Assembly: GCA_050173895.1 (NCBI GenBank)
Contig: JBFXKJ010000132.1
Span: 1-10,560, forward strand
Origin: JBCFBK01 sp050173895
Lineage (GTDB): Bacteria > Bacteroidota > Bacteroidia > Bacteroidales > Prolixibacteraceae
Length of the DNA: 10,560 nucleotides
Direction of reading: 5' to 3'
The translations under genes were made by a program, and so were the position numbers. Of the stretch, positions 1 through 5,983 are shown piece after piece. The first letter of the stretch is position 1. Every line of letters starts with the position of its first letter. A model generated the notes under the pieces. That model saw only the letters and a program-made list of their open reading frames with translations. It did not search any database and had not been told where the DNA came from.

Positions 1-2203
1 CATACATGTACTTATAGAAAACGTCGAACTCGATCGCCAGCAGCCCGTTCCACAATCCGGCATCGAAACCCGCATTATACTGAAGCGCTTTTGCCCAGGT
101 CAGGTTGGTATTGGCGGGCTGCGAAGTAATCAGACCGTTCTGGGCGGTGCCTCCGATAACAACAGCAGGGATTCGCGATCCGCCTGAATTTTTCAGGAAT
201 GACAGCGTATTTAGATAATAATAGGGATTGATCTCGGTCGTTCCGGTGAGCCCGGCACCAGCCCTTAATTTCAGATGGTCAACGAAAATCACATCCTTAA
301 ACCATTCCTCTTCTGAAATTCTCCAACCCAGGGAACCGGCAGGAAAGGTACCCCAACTTTTATTCATACCTCCAAACACATAGCTCCCGTCGTAACGCAT
401 TGATATCTCCGCCAGATATCTCTGATCATAATCATAATTCACACGTCCGACAAAACCGACCTGTCGCTGTTCGTAACTGCTGCCGGATACTTTTGTTTTG
501 TCTTCAAGCGTGGCAAAATTCAGTTCATCGAGCTCCAGGATATCAAATCCGTAACCATAAGCGCCAAAACTGTTGCCGTCGCGCTGAACGGTTTCCATCA
601 ACGCCAGTGCGTTTATTTTATGGGCGCCGAATTGTTTTTCATACCGCATACTGGTGTTGGTTGTCAGATGCGTGTAATGCGAAGATCCTTCAACAAGACT
701 TGCCGTTGTTCCCCGTGCATCATAGGTGTAGTTGTACCTGATGTCGCCGGCAGTTGAGGTTGGCGCTGTGGCGACCCATGTATAATAAGGCGTAGAAAAA
801 GATTTGGAAGTTTGATACGAAACATCATAGGCTGTTGCAAACTTCATGCTTAATCCTTCAATAAAAGGAACACGATAATTCAGGGCGATATTGGTCTGAA
901 GCACGTTTGTCCTGACCTTACTGTATCCCGTTAGTTCAGATGCAGCAAGCGGACTTACATAAGAACTGGCCGTACGTGTGGAAACCGGCACTCCGTCAAT
1001 CTCTTCGACCACATACGGATGTGCACGCATGGCCTGCTGCGGAATGTTATTCCAGTCACCGGGAGCAGCTGAATATCCGGGCCTTTTCCGGTCCTCTACC
1101 CGTGCGGAAACATCAAAGTTCAAATCCAGGTTTTCTGCAAAGACTGCATCAATATTCGACCTCAGGTTGATCCGGTCATAATTAAAGCCGGCCACATTAC
1201 CCTCCTGATTATAATAGCCCAACGAGGTAAAATACCTTACTTTCTCCGAGCCACCCGTGGCGTTCAAATTGTAATTTTTGGTTTCGCCGGTGCCAAAGGT
1301 CTTTTTATACCAATCCGTATTTCCCCAGCCATCGTAAGGATCTCCATTCAGCATTTTTTCGACATGCTCTGATGAAAAAACCGGTTCATCTCCGTCCATT
1401 TCACGCGCCTTGTTATACCAGTAGGCATATTCAGGGCCATTAAGCATATCAAGCATCAAGGCATTGGAACTGACGCCATAAGCTCCGCTAAAAGTAATCT
1501 GCGAGGGAGAAGCTTTTCCCCGCTTCGTTGTCACAATAATAACAGCATTGGCATTCAGACCGTAAATTGCAGCAGAAGATGCGTCCTTCAACACGGAGAT
1601 TGTAGCAATCTCGTTCGGATCGATCTCAGCTATGTCCCTGGCAATTCCGTCAACAATGTATTTGACATTGGACCCGCGCACCAGAATACTGGCGGCATCG
1701 GCTCCGGGTTGGCCAGATTGCTGTAACGATACCACACCGGGGACAACGCCACCTAACCGGCTGGTGATATTCCCGACAGGTGCCTTCAGCAGTTCATCTC
1801 CGGAAACCTGAGAAACGGCACCCGTGATCGACTGCTTCTTCTGAGTGCCGTAGCCAACGACAATCACCTCATCCAGGCCTTCGTTTTTGGCCTTGAGAGA
1901 AACGGAAATAAATGACTGGTTTCCGACTGCGACCTCAGCAGTTTCAAAACCAATAAATGAAACTGCCAATATCTTATGGTCCGGGGCCAAACTAAGAGAA
2001 AAGTCACCGTTCAGATTAGTAGTTGTACCGATTGTGGTTTCTTTAATAGTTACTGCTGCGCCAACCAATGGCTCCCCTTTGTCGTCGGAGACTTTTCCCT
2101 TGATTATTTTTTGCGCCCAGGCTGATTGGATACCCATCATTAAAAACAGCAGAAAGACACACCGTAATGAGATAATGCGTCTGTTAATTATCATTTCTGT
2201 CAT
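1..2203 (-). CDS. SusC/RagA-like TonB-dependent outer-membrane transporter, 3' part outside window
   Basis: The reading frame stays open from the ATG at 2203 to position 1, giving 734 residues. Family members usually have about 1000 or more, so the end of the barrel is missing. Residues 1-30 form a signal peptide (basic start, hydrophobic core near CVFLLFLMMG, cleavage SAWA|Q); a Gln at +1 is usual in this phylum. A carboxypeptidase-regulatory-like domain follows (about 33-105, KGKVSDDKGEPLVGAAV). Next come the TonB-box region DEVIVVGYGTQKK (111-123) and the plug (about 125-230, ending SVLKDASSAAIYG...VIIVTTKRG). The remainder is aromatic-rich beta-barrel. There is no N-terminal STN domain, so anti-sigma signalling is not expected. 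Family role: TonB-driven import of glycans or peptides together with a SusD lipoprotein, probably encoded just beyond position 1. The substrate cannot be read from the sequence. The start at 2203 has no Shine-Dalgarno; an ATG at 2194 would also keep the signal peptide. The ROK gene upstream suggests a sugar substrate (inference). Confidence 0.95.
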   Translation of the reverse strand, partial: MTEMIINRRIISLRCVFLLFLMMGIQSAWAQKIIKGKVSDDKGEPLVGAAVTIKETTIGTTTNLNGDFSLSLAPDHKILAVSFIGFETAEVAVGNQSFISVSLKAKNEGLDEVIVVGYGTQKKQSITGAVSQVSGDELLKAPVGNITSRLGGVVPGVVSLQQSGQPGADAASILVRGSNVKYIVDGIARDIAEIDPNEIATISVLKDASSAAIYGLNANAVIIVTTKRGKASPSQITFSGAYGVSSNALMLDMLNGPEYAYWYNKAREMDGDEPVFSSEHVEKMLNGDPYDGWGNTDWYKKTFGTGETKNYNLNATGGSEKVRYFTSLGYYNQEGNVAGFNYDRINLRSNIDAVFAENLDLNFDVSARVEDRKRPGYSAAPGDWNNIPQQAMRAHPYVVEEIDGVPVSTRTASSYVSPLAASELTGYSKVRTNVLQTNIALNYRVPFIEGLSMKFATAYDVSYQTSKSFSTPYYTWVATAPTSTAGDIRYNYTYDARGTTASLVEGSSHYTHLTTNTSMRYEKQFGAHKINALALMETVQRDGNSFGAYGYGFDILELDELNFATLEDKTKVSGSSYEQRQVGFVGRVNYDYDQRYLAEISMRYDGSYVFGGMNKSWGTFPAGSLGWRISEEEWFKDVIFVDHLKLRAGAGLTGTTEINPYYYLNTLSFLKNSGGSRIPAVVIGGTAQNGLITSQPANTNLTWAKALQYNAGFDAGLWNGLLAIEFDVFYKYMY

Positions 2204-2242
2204 GAATTGAAGGATTAATTTTCATAGATAGTTGGAATAAAA

Positions 2243-2263
2243 CCCGGATCAAGAATAATCCGG
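2243..2263 (-). terminator. Leader hairpin with short U-rich tail upstream of susC-like gene
   Basis: On the minus strand CCGGAT (2263-2258) and ATCCGG (2249-2244) form a perfect 6-bp stem around an 8-nt loop. GTTTTATT follows directly. It lies about 40 nt before the susC-like start codon, so it could be a weak attenuator or an mRNA leader structure. The stem is short and the T-tract is broken by an A, so efficient termination is uncertain. Confidence 0.3.
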
Positions 2264-2293
2264 TAAAACATCACGCCATAGATTAGTCATCAT
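2249..2293 (-). other. Possible 14-codon leader ORF before susC-like gene
   Basis: An AGGAG sequence (2301-2297) sits 6 nt before the second of two consecutive ATG codons (2293 and 2290). The frame encodes MMTNLWRDVLPDYS and stops with TGA at 2251-2249. Codons 11-12 (CCG GAT) are the 5' arm of the leader hairpin and the stop codon lies at the loop/3'-arm boundary, so translation would interfere with hairpin folding. Such short ORFs arise often by chance, and Shine-Dalgarno use is weak in this phylum. This is a candidate only. Confidence 0.2.
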
Positions 2294-2331
2294 GATCTCC
2301 TGGCATAACATTGCTTTTCGTTCGATTTTCG

Positions 2332-2362
2332 ATAGCCAATTATTCGAAAAAGATCTGGCTAT
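2332..2362. promoter_or_regulatory. Inverted repeat, candidate operator in ROK-susC spacer
   Basis: ATAGCCA (2332-2338) and TGGCTAT (2356-2362) are perfect 7-bp inverted arms separated by 17 bp, with a central TTCGAA. The site is about 130-160 bp before the susC-like start, between it and the ROK regulator gene, where an operator would be expected. No TAnnTTTG box was found in this spacer, so the repeat cannot be placed relative to a promoter. It could equally fold as an RNA hairpin. Confidence 0.35.
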
Positions 2363-2501
2363 TTAATAAAAAATGAAGTAATTTTGCTGTGTATTAGGTT
2401 ACTTCTGCCTGTTCACGAGCTTGCAGGCCGTGGGCAGGTATTTTTCCTTTCTTCCAATTTATGTCATAAGTTTCGTTTTAGGTTTAACATGGTTAAGCTT
2501 T

Positions 2502-3719
2502 TTAAATAATATCCAGCTGCTTTAATACAAGGGCTCCGGCACCCTTAATTGCTCCCTCCCTGCCAATCGATGAAAAATCGATCTTACAGGATCGGAGGGG
2601 TTGCGAAAGTGTGGTGTGCACCATCCCTGATTTAATGGCTTCCAGAATGATCTCCCGGGCAATTGTAAATTTTCCGCCGACAATAAGCAGTTCCGGATTC
2701 AGCAGATTGACGATATTGCCTAAGGCTTTTCCGAGTTTAAAGCCCATCTCATGGATCAGTGAGATGGAAAGCACGTCTCCGTTGTTCGCTGCTTTTATAA
2801 TTTTCTCATAATGAATATTTTCTGATCTTTCTTCGCCGGCATATAATAGTGAGGCCTCACCCGACCCGATCTTCTCCCGGAAGCCCTCTTCAAGGGCGTA
2901 CCCTGACACTTCCGTTCCCAGACATCCCCTTTTTCCACAGATACACAGCTTCCGTCCGGCGCCGGAAAACTGCATATGGCCAAATTCACCTGCAAAACCT
3001 TGTCCTCCGGATACAATCTCACCTCCAGCTACCACCGACAATCCTAATCCCCGGCTGATATTCACGATCAGCGCATTCCTTACACCCTTTGCTTTTCCGA
3101 ATACCTGCTCGGCAAGTCCGATCAAATGCGTATCATTCGCTATATAAATACGGGTCTTCAGTTTATCTTTAAGATATTGGGAAAAAGAAACGTCCAGTGA
3201 ATCAAAATAGGTATAAGAACTGCCCTGTGCAGTGTTCACGCGTCCCGTTATTCCGATACCGATGCCCAGGATCAAACCGGCATCCAGACCCGATGTAACC
3301 ATACTTTCACGAATAAAGTGAACCACTTCATCCAGGCATGTTTGTGTGTTCTCAAGAATAAACGTGGATTTCTCAGTTCGAAAGATCTCTTTCGTTTCCA
3401 TATTGAAAACGGAAAATGAAATTCCCTTAAGTTGGATCACGACTCCTATGGTGAAGGCGAAATCGGGACGAATCTTATAGAGAACGGGCCGCCTGCCATT
3501 TTCAGTTTCCCGTTTTCCGAATTCGATCATAATGTCCTCTTCAATCAATTCATTCACCAGCTTCGTACCTTTCGGAACACTGGTCTTAATTGCAATGCAA
3601 AGATCCGGTATGGTCAGCGGTTCTCCGGATTTCATCAATACAGAAACAATTTTTCGCTTTTGCGCGAATTGGCGGTTCTCGTTATTGATTTCGCAAATAT
3701 CCCTGTTGAAAAAATCCAT
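2502..3719 (-). CDS. ROK-family transcriptional regulator with N-terminal winged helix
   Basis: This 405-residue protein has the layout of NagC/Mlc/XylR-type repressors, which bind DNA and release it when a sugar or sugar phosphate binds the ROK domain. Residues about 17-82 are a winged helix ending in the wing GRRPVLYKI (76-83). The ROK fold follows from about 85. Visible motifs are GEFGHM (244-249) and CICGKRGC (259-266), giving the zinc ligands H248, C259, C261 and C266, and LIVGG (345-349). The catalytic-type Asp in AND (D196) is kept. The first phosphate motif DxGxT of ROK kinases is absent (TIGVVIQ at 90-96), and the Glu usually following GCL is Gly268. Both point to a regulator rather than a kinase. 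The gene lies 298 nt upstream of the susC-like gene on the same strand, so local control of that locus is the simplest inference. A -7 box lies about 47 nt before its start, and a strong terminator insulates it from the sodB unit. Confidence 0.9.
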   Translation of the reverse strand: MDFFNRDICEINNENRQFAQKRKIVSVLMKSGEPLTIPDLCIAIKTSVPKGTKLVNELIEEDIMIEFGKRETENGRRPVLYKIRPDFAFTIGVVIQLKGISFSVFNMETKEIFRTEKSTFILENTQTCLDEVVHFIRESMVTSGLDAGLILGIGIGITGRVNTAQGSSYTYFDSLDVSFSQYLKDKLKTRIYIANDTHLIGLAEQVFGKAKGVRNALIVNISRGLGLSVVAGGEIVSGGQGFAGEFGHMQFSGAGRKLCICGKRGCLGTEVSGYALEEGFREKIGSGEASLLYAGEERSENIHYEKIIKAANNGDVLSISLIHEMGFKLGKALGNIVNLLNPELLIVGGKFTIAREIILEAIKSGMVHTTLSQPLRSCKIDFSSIGREGAIKGAGALVLKQLDII

Positions 3720-3765
3720 TGATTACAATTATTACTTACATACTGCAAGTTTATAATTTTTTTTA

Positions 3766-3773
3766 CAAATATA
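3766..3773 (-). promoter_or_regulatory. Bacteroidetes-type -7 promoter box for the ROK gene
   Basis: The minus strand reads TATATTTG, a full match to the phylum's TAnnTTTG -7 element, 46 nt upstream of the ROK start codon. The expected TTG about 20 nt upstream is missing; that stretch is nearly all A/T. The region is very AT-rich, so a chance match is possible, but the position right after the preceding terminator supports it. Confidence 0.5.
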
Positions 3774-3802
3774 AAACATTTTTAAAATATTTTTTATAAA
3801 AG

Positions 3803-3849
3803 CACCTTAAAAAAAAGCAATGGAAGAACCATTGCTTTTTTTTAAGGTG
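3803..3849. terminator. Bidirectional intrinsic terminator, perfect 21-bp inverted repeat
   Basis: The arms 3803-3823 and 3829-3849 are perfectly complementary over 21 bp around a 5-nt loop (AAGAA on the plus strand). The core is a GCAATGG/CCATTGC stem flanked by A8 and T8, so either strand gives a G+C-containing stem followed by eight U. On the minus strand it begins 6 nt after the stop of the small winged-helix gene, so it ends the sodB unit. No plus-strand gene needing it was seen. Confidence 0.9.
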
Positions 3850-3855
3850 GAAAGG

Positions 3856-4029
3856 TTATCGGGCCTCCCAGTAACATCGTACCGGCGAACTGATCAGTCC
3901 CAGCTCTTTCAACTCTTTCATGGCCTTGTCCACTTCTTTTTTATCCAGCTTGGCGGCTTCAGCAATCTCTCCTGCCTTCATAGCCTTTCCGGAAGCTTTC
4001 ATCACTTCCAGCACTTTTTCCTTACTCAT
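3856..4029 (-). CDS. Small winged-helix-like protein (57 aa), co-transcribed with sodB
   Basis: The frame starts at ATG 4029, only 12 nt after the sodB stop, and ends with TAA 6 nt before a strong terminator, so it is almost certainly the second gene of the sodB transcript. The protein begins MSKEKVLEVMKASGKAMKAG and ends LGLISSPVRCYWEAR. The pattern fits a minimal winged helix: helix 1 (3-13), helix 2 (GEIAEAAKL, 20-28), recognition-type helix 3 (DKKEVDKAMKELKELG, 29-44) and a short strand/wing (LISSPVRCYW, 45-54). Lys and Glu are abundant and there is no membrane segment. It resembles the mini-proteins often labelled MarR- or ArsR-like, but has no dimerisation or sensor domain. A single Cys (C52) lies in the wing region. 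The function is unknown: DNA binding or a role in oxidative-stress control is inferred only from fold and location. A protein-protein adaptor is equally possible. Confidence 0.8.
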   Translation of the reverse strand: MSKEKVLEVMKASGKAMKAGEIAEAAKLDKKEVDKAMKELKELGLISSPVRCYWEAR

Positions 4030-4041
4030 TTGGTTGAAAAT

Positions 4042-4617
4042 TTAAAAACGTTTCGAAATTACATCCCAATCCAGTACCTTCCAAAAATCTTCGATATATT
4101 TTGGACGGGCATTTTGTTTATCCAGATAATAGGCATGTTCCCAAACATCGCAGGTCATAAGAGGAACAAGTCCGTCACGAATCGGGTTCCCGGCATTACC
4201 GGTCTGAACAATACGCAGTTTCCCTTCCTGATCTTTCACCAGCCAGGCCCAACCCGAACCAAACAGCGTTGCTGCAGATTTGTCAAAAGCTTCTTTAAAC
4301 GCATCGAACGTTCCGAAAGTTGCATCGAGCGCATCTTTCAATGCCCCTGAAGGTACGGTCGCGGGACTGGCAGAAAATTGCTCAAAATAAAAGGTATGGT
4401 TCCAAACCTGGGCACCATTATTAAAAATACCTCCTTCGGCCTCCTTAATGATCGTTTCCAGATCCGCGTGCTCAAAGGCTGTACCCGGAACCAGGTTATT
4501 CAGATTATTAACATAGGCCTGATGATGCTTTCCGTAATGGAAATCAAGGGTTTTCTCACTGATATAAGGCTCCAGTGCATTCTTTGCGTATGGTAACGCA
4601 GGCAATTGATATGACAT
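4042..4617 (-). CDS. sodB: Superoxide dismutase, Fe-type
   Basis: This cytoplasmic enzyme converts superoxide to oxygen and hydrogen peroxide. At 191 aa it is full length and has no signal peptide. The metal ligands are H27 (FHYGKHH), H74 (QVWNH), D157 and H161 (DVWEHAYY). Fe-type determinants are clear: Gln70 in NNGAQVWNH supplies the second-shell glutamine, and the residue two before the Asp ligand is Thr155 (LMTCDVWEH), as in iron-specific enzymes. The Porphyromonas gingivalis cambialistic enzyme has Gly there. Iron preference is therefore predicted, although related anaerobes sometimes accept Mn. The start is fixed by the conserved N-terminus MSYQLPALPYA. The upstream promoter is unclear: a TAACTTTT at 4638-4631 is one base off the -7 consensus but has no TTG partner. 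A 57-codon winged-helix gene follows after 12 nt, and a Mn-type dismutase lies about 500 nt upstream on the same strand. Confidence 0.95.
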   Translation of the reverse strand: MSYQLPALPYAKNALEPYISEKTLDFHYGKHHQAYVNNLNNLVPGTAFEHADLETIIKEAEGGIFNNGAQVWNHTFYFEQFSASPATVPSGALKDALDATFGTFDAFKEAFDKSAATLFGSGWAWLVKDQEGKLRIVQTGNAGNPIRDGLVPLMTCDVWEHAYYLDKQNARPKYIEDFWKVLDWDVISKRF

Positions 4618-5069
4618 AAATTCTGTATTTAAAAGTTAGACAATTTTCATCCGTAATTAATTCATTTCCATTAGTCGTTTTTCACGCTCGGCAAAGCCGC
4701 AAACTCCGTTTGGCCTTTGCCCTCGCTTTAATCAAAACGTTTGTTTTTTAGTGGTCGGATGGAACTCGCATAGCGAGAATTTTCATACCTGTTTGTGTTC
4801 AGCACAGTCATGCTCGTTTCATAGCTTTTTACCTTTAAAACAGAAAGTACGGAAAAAAAGTTTGCACCTAAAAGGACATTCGTTCTATTTAAATAAAGAC
4901 TAAATAAAAAATAGTGTTAAGAACACGCCGAATGGATAAATGATGTTGAAAAAAGCGGTTTCACTCTGCAACCGGCAGCAGTCGGAAGTCATCCCGGTTC
5001 CCGGCAATCGAACGGTATCCAGGCAGCCGAGCATTATTATATTTATCATAATATAATCAAAAAAACATG
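4618..5069. other. Gene-free spacer with several inverted repeats between the two sod genes
   Basis: No convincing coding frame was found in this roughly 450-nt stretch on either strand. Several small inverted repeats are present. GGCAAAG (4690-4696) pairs with CTTTGCC (4715-4721) and encloses CAAAC/GTTTG (4700-4704/4708-4712). CTCGC/GCGAG (4765-4769/4773-4777) has a 3-nt loop, as does GTGTT/AACAC (4914-4918/4922-4926). ATTATATT/AATATAAT (5036-5043/5050-5057) has a 6-nt loop. The part near 4680-4730 looks like a compact nested palindrome such as a REP-type element. The region must also hold the sodB promoter or leader, which I could not identify with confidence. It could be a degraded sequence, a small RNA or a long 5' leader. 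Confidence 0.5.
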
Positions 5070-5096
5070 AAAAACCCCGAAGCCTCTGCCTCGGGG
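5070..5096 (-). terminator. Intrinsic terminator of sodA
   Basis: On the minus strand CCCCGAGGC pairs with GCTTCGGGG (9 pairs including one G-U) around an AGAG tetraloop (5096-5075). TTTTT follows at 5074-5070, with a second T-run a few bases later. It begins 18 nt after the sodA stop codon. On the plus strand the hairpin is followed by A residues, so it acts only for minus-strand transcription. It makes sodA a single-gene unit separate from sodB. Confidence 0.85.
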
Positions 5097-5114
5097 AAAA
5101 AAACCAAAAATCAA

Positions 5115-5714
5115 CTAACCTTTAAACCGTTTAGCCACCTCATCCCAGTTGATGACATTCCAAAATGCCTCAACATATTCAGGACGTCTGTTCTGGTACT
5201 TCAAATAATAGGCATGTTCCCAGACATCGATGCCGAGAACCGGAGTCCCCTTTACATCGGCGACATCCATTAACGGATTGTCCTGATTCGGTGTGGACGA
5301 AACAACTAAACTATCACCCTGCTTTATCAGCCATGCCCAGCCCGAACCGAAACGGGTCAGGGCAGCTTGCGTAAAAGCGTCTTTAAAATTTTTAAACGAA
5401 TCGAAGTTATGGTTTATTGCATTCAGCAACTCACCATTCGGTTCAGACGATCCTCCAGGTTTCATGATCTCCCAGAAAAGATTGTGATTGTAATAACCTC
5501 CTCCGTTATTTCTTACTGCAACGGGAAGAGATGAAACTCCCGCCAGTATATCTTCTATTTTCTTTCCTTCGTGGCTTGTGCCCTGAAGGGCTTCGTTTAG
5601 CTTCGATGTATAGGCCCCATGATGCTTGGTATGGTGTATCTCCATAGTCTTCGCATCAATGATGGGCTCTAATGCATCGTAAGCGTATGGTAATTGTGGT
5701 AATTCAAATGACAT
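5115..5714 (-). CDS. sodA: Superoxide dismutase, Mn-type
   Basis: This is a second cytoplasmic superoxide dismutase, 199 aa and full length. The ligands are H27, H77 (GGGYYNH), D163 and H167 (GIDVWEHAYY). Its second-shell signature is opposite to that of the neighbouring sodB product. The position of the Fe-type Gln is Gly73, and the glutamine comes instead from Gln144 in the Mn-type motif NQDNPLM (143-149). The residue two before the Asp ligand is Gly161. The C-terminal stretch DVWEHAYYLKYQNRRPEY closely matches Mn-enzymes such as E. coli SodA. Mn preference is predicted; cambialism cannot be excluded. The start at 5714 fits the conserved MSFELPQLPYAYDALEP. The gene has its own promoter with -33 and -7 elements, a 7-bp palindrome in the leader and a terminator directly downstream, so it can be regulated independently of sodB. 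Confidence 0.95.
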   Translation of the reverse strand: MSFELPQLPYAYDALEPIIDAKTMEIHHTKHHGAYTSKLNEALQGTSHEGKKIEDILAGVSSLPVAVRNNGGGYYNHNLFWEIMKPGGSSEPNGELLNAINHNFDSFKNFKDAFTQAALTRFGSGWAWLIKQGDSLVVSSTPNQDNPLMDVADVKGTPVLGIDVWEHAYYLKYQNRRPEYVEAFWNVINWDEVAKRFKG

Positions 5715-5726
5715 AGTTAAATATTT

Positions 5727-5744
5727 AAAGATTAATGAATCTTT
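5727..5744. promoter_or_regulatory. Palindrome in sodA leader, candidate operator or mRNA hairpin
   Basis: AAAGATT (5727-5733) and AATCTTT (5738-5744) are perfect 7-bp inverted arms with a 4-bp spacer. The palindrome starts about 5 bp downstream of the -7 box, at or just past the expected transcription start, and ends 12 bp before the start codon. A repressor bound here would block initiation; as RNA it would be a 5' stabilising hairpin. The binding partner is unknown. Confidence 0.45.
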
Positions 5745-5749
5745 TTATA

Positions 5750-5781
5750 CAAATTTAAAGCCTATACAGACTCTTTCCAAA
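5750..5781 (-). promoter_or_regulatory. Bacteroidetes-type promoter of sodA
   Basis: The minus strand has TTTG at 5781-5778 (-33 element), then 20 nt, then TAAATTTG at 5757-5750, a full match to the TAnnTTTG -7 box. Both elements and the spacing fit the housekeeping sigma factor consensus of this phylum. Transcription would begin near 5745, giving a leader of about 30 nt. Confidence 0.7.
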
Positions 5782-5983
5782 TAAGTGTGCAAGTATTTTA
5801 ATTGAAATTATCTATGTGTGATAGGGACAGGCAATGAGGCAGGAAAAGACCGGACATCCGGCAACCAGCTGTATAAAATAAAACGTTCTTAACCAACCGG
5901 TTCTGCCGACAGAGGATTTCGAGGCCGGGTAGCTGCCGATATCCGGTGGAAGGGTTGGCCGTATTCCGGAAAGAAGGCAGGTG

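Noticed and set aside
400..741. Plus-strand open frame of 113 codons, and others at 940-1170, 978-1181 and 1887-2210
   Set aside because: They lie entirely or almost entirely antisense within the susC-like gene, whose minus-strand frame is continuous and strongly family-like; their translations have no recognisable domain.
2795..3022. Minus-strand 75-codon frame inside the ROK gene
   Set aside because: It is an out-of-frame shadow of the continuous ROK coding sequence.
3820..4350. Plus-strand open frame of 176 codons antisense to the small winged-helix gene and sodB
   Set aside because: The translation is compositionally odd (rich in F, H and S), has no motif, and overlaps the terminator and two well-supported minus-strand genes.
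4631..4638. TAACTTTT before sodB as a -7 promoter box
   Set aside because: One mismatch to TAnnTTTG, no TTG about 20 nt upstream, and it would leave a leader of only about 10 nt.
4940..5056. Plus-strand 38-codon frame in the sod spacer, starting MMLKKAVSL and ending in a run of Ile/Phe
   Set aside because: No ribosome site, end composed of AT-rich palindrome, no similarity recognised; compatible with chance.
5847..5862. GCCGG-ATGT-CCGGT hairpin followed by CTTTTCC on the minus strand, downstream of the kinase gene
   Set aside because: Only 4-5 pairs and a broken T-tract, about 120 nt after the stop; too weak to call as the terminator of the uvrA-kinase unit.
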